64,000 bases of DNA from CAZNHL01 sp964572965 (GCA_964572965.1 CAZNHL010000006.1:27297-91296); one strand, 5' to 3'. Shown: positions 7,929 to 16,615, counted from the first letter of the stretch. The notes: generated by a model not told the origin, from the sequence alone. Numbers and translations are program-made.

Positions 7929-8531
7929 ATGAAAAAACTGGAGATTGCGCTTACTGCTATTGCCTTTATAGGTATAATGTTGGTTTTATTCAGAATTCCG
8001 GGAGGAGCTTTCTTGCTCATTTTGTCTTTTGGTGTTATATCTATGTTTTATTGTTACCTGGGCTTTGCTATATATAATGGCATCGGTTTTAGAAGGATGT
8101 TCAAAAAAGAATCTTACAGTGAAATAAGTACAGGAAGAATAGTAGGAGCAATATTACTCGGTGTAGCTACAAGTATTACGACGGTTGGGATATTGTTTAG
8201 AATGATGTCATGGCCAGGCACTGTGGTGTTTTTGAATTTAGGTGTTTTTGGCCTTTTAATTGCACTGATTGTTGCTTTGGTTAAGCTATTAACAACAAAG
8301 TCGGACTATTATAAGAGTGTGATAATACGTATTGCTCCCTGGTTTTTACTTGGCCTTATTTGTATTTTTTATTATCGCGAACTGAAAAGGTTCAAGTACA
8401 GAAACTTTCCTGCTTATGTGAAAGTCTATGAAAAATATAAGGAGCATCCAAATGATAAGCGCTTACTTGACTCTTTATATAATGCAGAAGATGATGTCAG
8501 ACAAGGCCGGTCTCAGGAGGTGGTAAATTAA
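7929..8531 (+). CDS. Four-TM membrane protein, GldL-like N-terminal pattern
   Basis: The 200-aa product has four to five hydrophobic segments (about 5-25, 29-50, 70-92, 97-120 and 137-155) followed by a charged cytosolic tail (about residues 160-200). The phrase FRIPGGAFLLILSFG and the later FRMMSWPGTVVFLNLG resemble the paired TM hairpin seen in GldL-like small membrane proteins of Bacteroidota. I treat that as a weak resemblance only, since true GldL has a longer helical C-terminal domain and pairs with gldM, which is absent here. It is monocistronic, ending at a strong terminator shared with the convergent wax-synthase-like gene. Confidence 0.55.
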   Translation: MKKLEIALTAIAFIGIMLVLFRIPGGAFLLILSFGVISMFYCYLGFAIYNGIGFRRMFKKESYSEISTGRIVGAILLGVATSITTVGILFRMMSWPGTVVFLNLGVFGLLIALIVALVKLLTTKSDYYKSVIIRIAPWFLLGLICIFYYRELKRFKYRNFPAYVKVYEKYKEHPNDKRLLDSLYNAEDDVRQGRSQEVVN

Positions 8532-8534
8532 GTA

Positions 8535-8573
8535 CAAAAAGCCTTTGCTAAACAATTTAGCAAAGGCTTTTTG
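8535..8573. terminator. Bidirectional terminator between convergent genes
   Basis: A perfect 18-bp inverted repeat (8535-8552 with 8556-8573) has a 3-nt loop, an A-tract on the left and a T-tract on the right. It separates the stop codons of the 7929 and 8575 genes. Confidence 0.92.
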
Positions 8574-8574
8574 T

Positions 8575-9555
8575 TTAAGATGAAAAGGAGCCTGTTACTA
8601 TTTCAATTAATGTTTCTGCCAAAGGCCATGCTACCTGTTCGGTAAAAGCAGGGTGGAAGAGTAATGGCATCGGTACAATCAACCAGAAAAATACCCAGAG
8701 ATGGCATAGAAATTTATGGTCAATAATTTTCCTGACCACAGCTAGGTTTGACTCGGCGTACATCAGTGTCCCGTGTATGACGAAATACAAAAGTGGAAGT
8801 CCATAGCCTGAGTTTACAGGAAATGAAATTGCCACCTCATGAAGTATACCAGATAAGAAAAATGAAATTAACATGGCAGCTGTTATGCCATATCCTGACT
8901 TTAGTGGTTTATAGGCAATCAGTGCTGTCATTTCTGAAAAGGCCATATTCCACCGTTTACCCCAGAATTCTTTCAGTGATTTTGATTTATATGGAGAAAT
9001 AAACAATTCCCTTACATCAACACCCAAAAAACGCCAGAGCGCGGTGCTTATATTTAAAATACCGAAGTGGAGAATAAAGCTAAGTCCTACGAGCATTACC
9101 AGTTCAGGTAAAAAGAAAACAGTAGTGGTTTCCCTGAGATAAAAAGCGCAAAAAAGTAAGGCTATTCCGAGCAAAATTCTTGTAATGCCAGTGACAAGCA
9201 GTGGACGAATATTATTCAGAGGTTTGGCAATCAGGTTTTCAAAAGGACGGGGCCTCATACCGAACCAACCCTGAGCAAAAACAACCCATTGGATAATATT
9301 TATCCCCGGTTTGCCGGTATAAGTTTCAACCATTACAATTGATTTCATGGCAAGTAGTTGCAGTGATGCAATTGCGGCCATGCGGTATAGAGGAGATTGT
9401 CCCTTAGTAATGAGTATTGAAAAGAGGGTAGTAAGAATAATAATACTCCAGCTGATTAACCGTGCAGTATTTTTTGATTTTATACAGGGCAGGAAATAGC
9501 CGGCAAGTAATAGAAATATTCCCCAGCTGATTAAGTAGCATTGATTTATATCCAT
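8575..9555 (-). CDS. Wax-synthase-like membrane-bound O-acyltransferase (MBOAT_2)
   Basis: This polytopic membrane protein of about 326 residues has eight or more hydrophobic segments. Two conserved blocks identify the wax-synthase/MBOAT_2 family: SLKEFWGKRWNMAFSEM (around residue 195) and FFLSGILHEVAISFP (around residue 240), the latter with the catalytic His of the SGxxHE motif. Family members esterify fatty alcohols or other hydroxyl acceptors with acyl-CoA in the membrane. The ATG ending at 9555 (MDINQCYL) is preferred over the TTG two codons further out. The upstream gene overlaps this start by about 10 bp, so translation is likely coupled. The acceptor substrate is unknown. Confidence 0.8.
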   Translation of the reverse strand: MDINQCYLISWGIFLLLAGYFLPCIKSKNTARLISWSIIILTTLFSILITKGQSPLYRMAAIASLQLLAMKSIVMVETYTGKPGINIIQWVVFAQGWFGMRPRPFENLIAKPLNNIRPLLVTGITRILLGIALLFCAFYLRETTTVFFLPELVMLVGLSFILHFGILNISTALWRFLGVDVRELFISPYKSKSLKEFWGKRWNMAFSEMTALIAYKPLKSGYGITAAMLISFFLSGILHEVAISFPVNSGYGLPLLYFVIHGTLMYAESNLAVVRKIIDHKFLCHLWVFFWLIVPMPLLFHPAFTEQVAWPLAETLIEIVTGSFSS

Positions 9556-9956
9556 GAACAATTATAAATAAAGGCAGTGAGGTAAACTATTGTAAAAGCA
9601 ATAAATAAAATAACAAGTGCAATTTCTCCTAAAGTATAAAGGGAGCCTTTAGGCGCATTGGTTTTATCGAAGTAGAAAAATTGTATGAGAACCCGCGAAA
9701 GCCAGTAAAGACCAATAAACAGGCAAATACTTTTTGCAAGAAATGTATGGTTGGTAAGGTCATCAGCAGCTACAATAGAAATGATACCAAAACATACATT
9801 AATGACTAAAATATAAGCGGCATATGTCCAGAACATCTGCTTAAGTAAAAGAGGTAGTTTTTGTAATTCAGTTTTCCAGTGAAGCACTTTGGGTATTATT
9901 GAACTGCCAATGGCCAGTGCAATGTGGCCGNNNNNNNNNNGCAGACTTATATTCAT
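9546..9956 (-). CDS. Small multi-TM protein translationally coupled to the acyltransferase (contains an assembly gap)
   Basis: The visible product has four hydrophobic segments and ends VYLTAFIYNCSWI. Ten Ns (9931-9940) interrupt it near the N-terminus, leaving MNISL before and GHIALAIGSSIIP after, so the true N-terminus and exact length are uncertain. I do not recognise the family. The pattern of short TM hairpins and the overlap with the wax-synthase-like gene suggest a partner membrane subunit, which is inference from arrangement only. It is the first gene of the operon and divergent from the sulfatase operon. Confidence 0.6.
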   Translation of the reverse strand: MNISLXXXXGHIALAIGSSIIPKVLHWKTELQKLPLLLKQMFWTYAAYILVINVCFGIISIVAADDLTNHTFLAKSICLFIGLYWLSRVLIQFFYFDKTNAPKGSLYTLGEIALVILFIAFTIVYLTAFIYNCSWI

Positions 9957-10166
9957 ACAGGTTTAATAGATGATTTTACTTTAAGAGACTTTCAAGAATG
10001 CTGTAAGTTATATAGAAAAAGTCCTGTATTGTAGATATGAGGATTGAATTTTATGCCAACCGGAATAAACAGTAAACCCGCCACCACACTATTTTATGCT
10101 TGCGGATGACTGTGATGGTGGACGGGCCGCCAACGTAGTGCTAAAAGATATTTTAATTACCATATA

Positions 10167-10181
10167 AAATCTATAGGATTT
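10167..10181. promoter_or_regulatory. CTATAGG palindrome (site A) before the first sulfatase operon
   Basis: AAATC-TATAG-GATTT has perfect 5-bp arms around a 5-bp centre. It lies 144 bp before the proposed sulfatase start, in the 9957-10324 non-coding stretch. That stretch also holds an imperfect GC-rich inverted repeat (CCCGCCACCACA near 10079 with TGTGATGGTGGACGGG near 10110). Its core matches sites B, C, D, E and F in this window. Confidence 0.5.
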
Positions 10182-10224
10182 GTAATTTAAAGTAAAATTG
10201 CAGAACTTGAGCACAGCTTTTGTC

Positions 10225-10264
10225 CCCCCTTCTAAAGCTTTTCTGCTAGTCTCCTGATTCCCCT
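10225..10264 (+). promoter_or_regulatory. Paired C-tract leader (CCCCCTTCT ... CCTGATTCCCCT), copy A
   Basis: CCCCCTTCT (10225-10233) is followed 33 bp on by TTCCCCT (10258-10264). The same pair occurs about the same distance after the CTATAGG site upstream of the 23991 operon, and in a third form before susC. It would lie in the 5' untranslated region. It may form an RNA structure or sequester the ribosome-binding region; this has not been tested. Confidence 0.4.
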
Positions 10265-10324
10265 GTCATGAAGCAGAGAATTCCGGGTTTATCCGTGAAT
10301 GCTGTATATCTAAACTTATTTTAT

Positions 10325-12630
10325 ATGAAGAAGAGAAATCTACTCTTGTCGGGCTTTTTACTGGCCTGGGCTGCTGTTCCTGTATTGGCGCAGCGTGATG
10401 CGGTACAACCCTGGAAGGGGAAAATCGGAACTACGCTGGCAGAATCGGAACCTTACAAAATTGAGCCTGAGGTGAAAGCTCAGAAGCATGCACCAAACGT
10501 AGTATGGGTGTTATTGGATGATGTTGGTTATGGGGCTATTTCTACTTTTGGGGGGCTGGCAAATACGCCTACTTTTGATGCACTGGCAAATAATGGTTTG
10601 CGTTATACTAATTTCCACACAACGGCCATTTGCTCACCTACAAGAGCTGCGCTTTTGACAGGACGTAACCATCACTCAGTACATATGGGTTTATTCCCGG
10701 AAACAGCGATTGATTTTCCCGGTTATGATGCACGTATCCCTTTTGAAAAAGCAACAATTGCTGAAGTATTGCGTGAAAATGGCTACAATACTTTTGCTGT
10801 TGGTAAATGGCATTTAACACCTGTGAAAGAAGCAACAGAAGCGGGCCCGTTTAACCGTTGGCCTACAGGCCGTGGTTTTGACCATTACTATGGTTTCTTG
10901 TATGGTGAAACAGATCAGTACAACCCGCAACTAGTGGAAAACAATTCTCCTGTAGAAACTTCAACAAATGGTAAGCACTTTACTACTTTGATTGTTGACA
11001 AAGCGATCCGTTATATCAGCAATCAGAAATCAGGGAATCCTGACAAGCCATTCTTCTTGTATGTAGCGCCGGGAGCAGCGCATGCACCACATCAGGTTGA
11101 CAAAGTTTGGCTGGACAAATATAAAGGCAAATTTGACAAAGGCTGGGATGCTTACCGTGAGGAAGTAATTGCCCGTCAGAAGAAAGCTGGTGTAATTCCA
11201 CAAGATGCAGTATTGCCGGAACGTAATCAGGGTATTCCTGCATGGGAATCTTTGAGTGCAGATGAAAAGAAGGTGTATGCACGTTTCCAGGAAGCTTATG
11301 CTGCTTTCATTGAGCATACTGACTATGAGNNNNNNNNNNCGGTCGTTTAGTGCAGCATTTGAAAGATATCAATCAGTTTGATAATACTGTGATTATACTG
11401 GTAGTTGGTGACAATGGTGCCAGTAAGGAAGGAACCGAAAATGGTGTTGCAAACAGCTACATCCGTTCGCTTGACAAGCAGCAGCAGATTCAGGCTTTGT
11501 TGAGAGACTATGATAAAATCGGTACATCAAAAGCTATCGCAAATTTCCCGTTAGGTTGGGCAAATGCCAATAACACGCCTTATCGTTACCTGAAACAAGA
11601 TGCCAATTCAGAAGGCGGTACGCACAATCCATTGATTATTTCTTATCCGAATGGAATCAAAGAAAAAGGCGGAATCAGAAATCAGTTCACGCACGTGAAC
11701 AGTATTTGGCCGACTACAGTGGAGTTGACTGGTTCAAAAGTTCCTCAGGTTATTAATGGTTATGTACAGGAACCTGCTGAAGGTGTAAGTCTTGGGTATA
11801 CGATCGACAATGCAAAAGCTCCTTCAAGACACACTACGCAATACTTTGAAATCAAAGGTTCTCGCGCTATTTACAAAGATGGCTGGAAAGCAGGAGTGCA
11901 TCATAAAGACGGTACAGACTTCGCTAATGACAAGTGGGAATTGTACAATCTGACAACAGATTTCAATGAGCGCAATGACCTTGCAGCTCAGAATCCTGAC
12001 AAGTTGAAAGAACTGCAGGATGCTTTTGATGCAGAAGCGAGAAAATACAATGTGTATCCGTTGAAAGATGGTTGGGCTGCACCATTTGGTTTGGAAAGAA
12101 CCAACGCTTATGCCGGTTCTAAGCAGATTGTTTTGTACCCGGGACTGAACCATACTTTTGCTTTGACCGGTCCGGTATTGGCCAATAGGTCTTTCAGTAT
12201 TACTGCTGATGCGGAAATCAATGCTAAAACAGCACAAGGTGTACTATATGCGATTGGCGGTCAGTTTGGTGGTTTGTCTTTCTTCGTAAAAGACGGAAAG
12301 CTACAGGTGGCGAACAATTTCGGAACAGTCATTTCTCATTTGGAATCTGACAGGCCGATTCCTTCAGGAAAAGTGAAACTGCAATTGCTGGTTGATTATA
12401 ACGCTGCCAAAGATGCAAAACCGTCTGACAAAGCGGGTACACAGTCGCTTTATATCAACGGTGTGAAAGTAGCAGAAAAGCCTATCATCAAAGGACAAAC
12501 GGGAGCTATTTCCGGTTATGATGAAGGTTATGATGTTGGCCGTGATTTCAATACTTCAGTGTCTGACAGGTATGCTGCACCATTTGCCTTCACAGGTAAA
12601 TTGAATAATGTGACTATTGATTTGAAATAA
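10325..12630 (+). CDS. Secreted arylsulfatase with C-terminal beta-sandwich domain (split by an assembly gap)
   Basis: This type I sulfatase of about 765 residues hydrolyses sulfate esters. The start at 10325 gives a clean signal peptide (NLLLSGFLLAWAAVPVLAQ). The formylglycine motif is CSPTR (Cys103), the metal site begins LLDDVGYG, and GKWHLTP and GDNGAS complete the fold. Residues after about 560 form a lectin-like jelly-roll (LYPGLNHTFALTGPVL through LNNVTIDLK) typical of AtsA-like arylsulfatases. Ten Ns (11330-11339) interrupt the gene after HTDYE; the sequence resumes as GRLVQHL, so only about two bases may really be missing (E-I-G-R-L-V). Upstream lie a CTATAGG site and a C-tract leader. 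It is first in an operon with a NIPSNAP-like protein and a second sulfatase. The natural substrate is not evident. Confidence 0.88.
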
Positions 12631-12646
12631 AACTGCTTGATGCTGA

Positions 12647-12686
12647 ATGTCTAACGCTAAACGCTCGTTGCGTAAGCGTTAGGCAT
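12647..12686. repeat. AACGCT hairpin between sulfatase-operon genes, copy 1
   Basis: The arms 12647-12658 (ATGTCTAACGCT) and 12675-12686 pair with one mismatch. A related hairpin stands between the next two genes (13342-13384), sharing TAAACGCT on the left and AAGCGTT on the right. It could be an mRNA-stability or partial-termination element within the operon, or a dispersed repeat. Confidence 0.5.
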
Positions 12687-12711
12687 TTTGCGTTTAGCTA
12701 ATCGCCATAGA

Positions 12712-13281
12712 ATGAAACAACTCTTAGTATTAGTAATGCTTGCAACTGGTTTTGCAGCACAGGCACAACAGAAAAACGAAACCTCTAAAAAAGGAAAGTT
12801 TGAAGGAAATCTCCTCAAAGAAAACAAAATCTCTGTAGCTCATCCGGTGAGAAATGACACCGCTGCAAAGTATGATGAAATTGTCACACTGCGCTATTCC
12901 AAAATCAAAAAAGGAACATTTCCGATCTGGCTAAAAGTGAGTCAGGAGAGTGTGTGGCCTTATTTTGAAAAGCTCGGTGCACGTATTGTCGGTGCATGGC
13001 AGGTGGTGCCGGTTACGAATGTCAATGGCAAAACAGAATCGGCTGACTATGATGAAATTTACCTGATGACGCGTTATGCAAACCTGGAACACTGGAAAGC
13101 AACCAGAGAGCCGGTTAGCCTTGGCGGTAATGGCCCTGATTATGAAAAATGCAAAGAAGCATTGAGAATACGGGAAGAGATTACAATTGAATCTACAGTA
13201 CAATTCCTGCATGGAAGTATGGCACAGAATGGTCCTTATTTCCTGCCCGGGCTGAAAGAGAATTATCAAATCACCAAGTAG
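12712..13281 (+). CDS. Secreted NIPSNAP/dimeric alpha-beta-barrel-like protein
   Basis: The ATG at 12712 is chosen because it opens a clear signal peptide (QLLVLVMLATGFAAQA); the eight codons before it are repeat-derived. The mature protein of about 170 residues contains VTLRYSKIKKGTFPIWLKVSQE, then GARIVGAWQVVPV and YDEIYLMTRYANLEHW. This beta-alpha-beta-beta pattern resembles the NIPSNAP/dimeric alpha-beta barrel superfamily. Such proteins are usually cytosolic dimers, so a secreted form between two sulfatases is uncommon. It may bind or process a small product of the sulfatases; that is inference from position. The same gene order with sulfatases is the only functional hint. Confidence 0.65.
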   Translation: MKQLLVLVMLATGFAAQAQQKNETSKKGKFEGNLLKENKISVAHPVRNDTAAKYDEIVTLRYSKIKKGTFPIWLKVSQESVWPYFEKLGARIVGAWQVVPVTNVNGKTESADYDEIYLMTRYANLEHWKATREPVSLGGNGPDYEKCKEALRIREEITIESTVQFLHGSMAQNGPYFLPGLKENYQITK

Positions 13282-13283
13282 TC

Positions 13284-13316
13284 AGATATTCCACTTTTCT
13301 AAAAAGTGGAATATCT
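13284..13316. repeat. Dispersed hairpin, copy 2 (ATTCCACTTTT type)
   Basis: The perfect 15-bp stem 13284-13298 / 13302-13316 has a 3-nt loop and starts 3 bp after a stop codon. Compared with the copy at 3996-4026, one base pair is changed on both arms (G-C to A-T), so pairing is kept. No T-tract follows. Confidence 0.7.
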
Positions 13317-13341
13317 ATATAAAGAATCTTTAACGCCGAAC

Positions 13342-13384
13342 GCTTAATGCTAAACGCTAATTACAGAAGCGTTCCGCATTAAGC
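13342..13384. repeat. AACGCT hairpin between sulfatase-operon genes, copy 2
   Basis: The arms 13342-13358 (GCTTAATGCTAAACGCT) and 13368-13384 pair with two mismatches, 24 bp before the next start codon. It is related to the hairpin at 12647-12686. Confidence 0.5.
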
Positions 13385-13407
13385 ATTAAGCTTTTCGCTT
13401 TAATAAA

Positions 13408-15063
13408 ATGAAAATTAAATGGTTGTTGCTCCTGACGGGGCTTGTGGGTAGTCTGGCCTTGTTTTCAGGTCTTATAGAAAAAAAAGAGACTGTTGAAAAT
13501 TATAATATTATCTGGTTGGTCGCCGAAGATATGAGCCCGCACCTGGCAGCCTATGGCGATTCTACTATTTCTACACCAAACATTGACCGCCTCGTACGTG
13601 AAGGAATCCGCTTTACCAATGTGACCAGTACCGCAGCAGTATGTGCGCCAAGCAGGTCAACAATCATCACCGGTGTTTACCAACAGACTTTAGGTTCTCA
13701 TCACATGCGCACGGGTAGCGCTGACAGAGCTTTACCGCATCTTTCAGAATTAAAACCTTACGAAGCAGTTCCTGATGCAGCGGTCAGGTGTTTTCCTGAA
13801 TACCTGAGAGCTGCAGGCTATTACTGCACTAATAATGACAAAACAGATTACCAGTTCAATGCGCCCGTAACCACTTGGGACGAAAGCAGTAAAACGGCCC
13901 ATTGGAAAAACAGGCCCGCCGGAAAGCCATTCTTTGCCGTGTTCAATTTTGGTGTGACGCATGAATCGCAGGTGTTTCCAACTGCTACTTATGGAGGTGT
14001 AACCTCACCGACTGCGGTAACAACCTTGCCTTTTATGGGAGATACTTCAAAAGTGAAACTCCCTCCTTTTTATCCGAATACACCTACAGCAAAACAGGTT
14101 GTAGCACAGAATTACAGTAATATCCATCACATGGATACACAGGTAGGGAAGTTGCTGAAAGAACTGGAGGATGCAGGTGAACTGGAGAAAACTATTATTT
14201 TCTTTTATAGTGATCACGGTTCCGGTTTGCCATATTTCAAACGTGAGCTGTATAACCGTGGGGTGCATGTGCCTTTGGTGGTGCGTTTTCCCGGTAAAAA
14301 ACAAGCAGGTACAACCAATGAAGAGTTGGTGAGTTTTGTGGATTTAGCACCTACTGTTTTGTCACTGGCAGGACAGAAAGCTCAACCCTATATGCAGGGT
14401 CGTGTTTTTCTGGGAGAAAAGAAAGGGCAGGAAAGAGCCTATAACTACACTGCAGGAGACCGTTTCGATGAGTATTATGATATGCAAAGAGGGGTTCGGG
14501 ACAAACAGTATAATTATATCCGCAATTACCAGCCGCAAAAGCCTAACTACAAAAACCTCGCTTACCGCAGGCAAAATACGTTGATGCTGGAATGGCTGAA
14601 ACTGGATTCTGCCGGAAAGTTAAATGATGTACAGAAAAAGTGGTTTAGATCAACCAAACCAGTAGAAGAACTGTATGACTATGTTAAAGATCCGTGGGAG
14701 TTAAATAATCTGGCTACTGATCCGGCTTATAAAGGGGTACTTGACAGATTCAGAAAAGCTCACAATGATTTTGAAGTTTCGGCAGGCGACTGGGGGCTGG
14801 TGCCTGAATACCAGATGGTACAGCTTTGGTGGAAAGGGAAAGACCAACCTGTAACCCAAATGCCTGTTGTGACTAAAAATGGAAAGAACCTGATTGTTTC
14901 AAGCAATACAGAAGGAGCTTCCATCGGATATAAAACCAAAAAGAAGAATGCCTGGACAGTGTATACGGGGCCGATAACCCTTGCCCCCAATGATTCATTA
15001 TATGTAGTAGCACACCGCATTGGTTACAAACCAAGTGAAGCGGTTTCAAGAGTATATAAGTAG
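13408..15063 (+). CDS. Secreted sulfatase (CxPSR type)
   Basis: This 551-aa type I sulfatase has an N-terminal hydrophobic signal (WLLLLTGLVGSLALFSGL), the metal-binding start IIWLVAEDMSPHLAAYGD, and the formylglycine motif CAPSR (Cys79). A later SDHGSGLPYFK carries metal ligands and a HVPLVVRFPGK block follows. A short C-terminal extension (about 470-551, VTKNGKNLIVSSNTEG through YKPSEAVSRVYK) forms an extra beta domain. The subtype with DHGSGLPYFKRELYNRGVHVP is common among Bacteroidota glycan or alkyl sulfatases; the substrate cannot be told. It is the last gene of the sulfatase operon and ends at a 24-bp palindrome. Maturation needs a formylglycine-generating enzyme encoded outside this window. 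Confidence 0.88.
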   Translation: MKIKWLLLLTGLVGSLALFSGLIEKKETVENYNIIWLVAEDMSPHLAAYGDSTISTPNIDRLVREGIRFTNVTSTAAVCAPSRSTIITGVYQQTLGSHHMRTGSADRALPHLSELKPYEAVPDAAVRCFPEYLRAAGYYCTNNDKTDYQFNAPVTTWDESSKTAHWKNRPAGKPFFAVFNFGVTHESQVFPTATYGGVTSPTAVTTLPFMGDTSKVKLPPFYPNTPTAKQVVAQNYSNIHHMDTQVGKLLKELEDAGELEKTIIFFYSDHGSGLPYFKRELYNRGVHVPLVVRFPGKKQAGTTNEELVSFVDLAPTVLSLAGQKAQPYMQGRVFLGEKKGQERAYNYTAGDRFDEYYDMQRGVRDKQYNYIRNYQPQKPNYKNLAYRRQNTLMLEWLKLDSAGKLNDVQKKWFRSTKPVEELYDYVKDPWELNNLATDPAYKGVLDRFRKAHNDFEVSAGDWGLVPEYQMVQLWWKGKDQPVTQMPVVTKNGKNLIVSSNTEGASIGYKTKKKNAWTVYTGPITLAPNDSLYVVAHRIGYKPSEAVSRVYK

Positions 15064-15083
15064 TTTTTTGTATTTTATTTCTA

Positions 15084-15134
15084 AAACTCACCAAGTAAAT
15101 CGAAAATGTAATTTTCGATTTACTTGGTGAGTTT
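15084..15134. repeat. Perfect 24-bp palindrome with CCAAGTAAATC half-sites (terminator and/or operator)
   Basis: The arms 15084-15107 and 15111-15134 are exactly complementary with a GTA loop, and a T-rich run follows, so it can act as a terminator for the sulfatase operon. Its half-site CCAAGTAAATC (15091-15101) recurs at 15155-15165, exactly 64 bp downstream, next to the ATPase start. That makes a double-operator reading equally likely. Confidence 0.75.
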
Positions 15135-15152
15135 ATTTTTTTAATCTACTTT

Positions 15153-15193
15153 TACCAAGTAAATCATAAATAGTATTTTCATTTTACTTGGTA
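15153..15193. promoter_or_regulatory. Inverted repeat overlapping the ATPase start codon
   Basis: TACCAAGTAAA (15153-15163) pairs with TTTACTTGGTA (15183-15193), 19 bp apart. The last base of the right arm is the A of the ATG at 15193. The half-site is the same as in the palindrome 64 bp upstream. A protein bound here would block initiation, which suggests autoregulation. Confidence 0.6.
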
Positions 15194-16374
15194 TGCTGAA
15201 TAGGTCTGATATCATAAGTTTAGAAGAGAAGCTGGATTTTTTTCCTGCAGTGGCAATTATAGGGCCTCGTCAGATTGGAAAAACTACGCTTGCAAGGCAG
15301 TTGGCTGCTAGTCTGAACCGTGAAGTGATTTATCTTGACATGGAGGATGAAAGGGACTATGCAAAGCTTAAGGACAATGCCAATAGCTATTTTGATGCGC
15401 ATCAGGAGGCTTGTCTCATTATTGATGAAGTACAGGCTATGCCTTCTCTGTTTACTCGTTTGCGCCCTGCCATTGATGCTAAGCGTGTAGCCGGTAGGTT
15501 TTTATTGTTGGGATCTGCCTCTCCCGATTTGGTAAAAGGTGTTACAGAGACATTAGCGGGACGAATTGCATTCCATGAATTACACCAGATATCCTTGTCG
15601 GAAATTGTGGATACAGGAATTCCTATGTCTACCCATTGGTTCAGAGGAGGGTTTCCGGATCCATTGCTGGCTAAAACAGATCGTCAGTATGCGTTATGGG
15701 CACAAAATTTTGTTTTTTCCTATGCAGAAAGAGATCTGCGTAATCTTTTTGGTGTTGAACTTTCTACTTCTCTTATTCATAGAATGTGGCAAATGCTGGC
15801 ACATGCACATGGCGGGATCTGGTCAGGAGAAACGTTTGCCCGTTCACTTGGTGTATCTGCACCTACGGTTAACCGCTACCTTGACTTTATGGAGGGTGCA
15901 TTTTTGGTAAGGAAGCTGCAGCCCTGGTTTTCTAATGCCAAGAAAAGACTGGTTAAATCGCCGAAAGTATATGTCCGATGTACCGGTATTTTGCATAAGC
16001 TGCTTGACATCAGGTCATATGACGCACTACAGGGGCATCCTGTCATTGGGGCTTCCTGGGAGGGTTATGTGATTGAGCAAATTGCAGCATTGGTGCCGGA
16101 TGATGTAGACCTTTATTTCTACCGCACGCAAAATGGGGCAGAATGTGATCTCGTACTGGCAATAGGTTTGAAAATAGTTGCCTGTATTGAAATCAAATAC
16201 TCTGATGCTCCCACTGTTTCGAAAGGGTTTTATAACTGTATTGAGGACTTGGAATCTGCCAGTAACTTTGTGATTACCCCTAATTCCGATGATTACCCTA
16301 AATCGGATAATATAAGAGTATGTAGCCTGTCCGATTTTATTACTAAGTATTTGAATCAGCTGATGGAGGCTTAA
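15193..16374 (+). CDS. AAA/DUF4143 ATPase with winged-helix and nuclease-like C-terminal domain
   Basis: This is an intact 393-aa member of COG1373. Walker A is GPRQIGKT (residues 24-31) and Walker B is LIIDEVQ (75-81), followed by the sensor-like LLLGSASPDL. The middle (about 205-240) reads WSGETFARSLGVSAPTVNRYLDFMEGAFLV, a winged-helix segment. The C-terminus carries an E-x-D then E-x-K pattern (GAECDLVL...CIEIKYS), which fits the restriction-endonuclease-like fold assigned to DUF4143 proteins. The function of the family is unknown. Two inverted repeats with a common half-site precede it, the second overlapping the ATG. A short GGGCTTT/AAAGCCC hairpin follows the stop codon near 16398. Two related loci with different repeats occur in this window. 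Confidence 0.85.
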   Translation: MLNRSDIISLEEKLDFFPAVAIIGPRQIGKTTLARQLAASLNREVIYLDMEDERDYAKLKDNANSYFDAHQEACLIIDEVQAMPSLFTRLRPAIDAKRVAGRFLLLGSASPDLVKGVTETLAGRIAFHELHQISLSEIVDTGIPMSTHWFRGGFPDPLLAKTDRQYALWAQNFVFSYAERDLRNLFGVELSTSLIHRMWQMLAHAHGGIWSGETFARSLGVSAPTVNRYLDFMEGAFLVRKLQPWFSNAKKRLVKSPKVYVRCTGILHKLLDIRSYDALQGHPVIGASWEGYVIEQIAALVPDDVDLYFYRTQNGAECDLVLAIGLKIVACIEIKYSDAPTVSKGFYNCIEDLESASNFVITPNSDDYPKSDNIRVCSLSDFITKYLNQLMEA

Positions 16375-16599
16375 AGGAATTGAGGAGGGCTTTTAAAGCC
16401 CCAAGGCGGCGGACGAAGTATTTACTATGAATTGGCGGTGTGATCTTTAGGTATTCTGGAATCTCGTTAGTGTTTAGCCAACGTCCAACTGTCAGGCTTT
16501 TTAGAAATGGACGGTTTTAGAGGTATTATCTATGTAAGATTTGAGAATTATTTTACACAATATTTTGGAAACAATAATTAATACCTATATTTGTATATC

Positions 16600-16615
16600 A
16601 AATCTATAGGGAATT
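16600..16615. promoter_or_regulatory. CTATAGG site (site B) upstream of susC
   Basis: AAATCTATAGGGAATT lies in the 558-bp non-coding stretch 16375-16932, about 320 bp before susC. The remainder of that stretch holds the short hairpin after the ATPase gene, a GCCTGTT/AACAGG-rich leader (16690-16770) and the C-tract pair at 16783. The core is shared with sites A and C. Confidence 0.5.

Noticed and set aside
9931..9940. Apparent truncation of the membrane protein, sulfatase, SusD, hydroxylase and 54183 genes
   Set aside because: All coincide with 10-N gaps; flanking protein sequence is continuous in homology pattern, so these are assembly gaps, not pseudogenes.
11824..12237. Long antisense open frames over sulfatase and RND genes (also 35325-35951 and 36106-36792, minus strand)
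   Set aside because: They lie fully opposite strongly supported genes, have implausible composition (Cys/Phe/Arg-rich) and no domain pattern.
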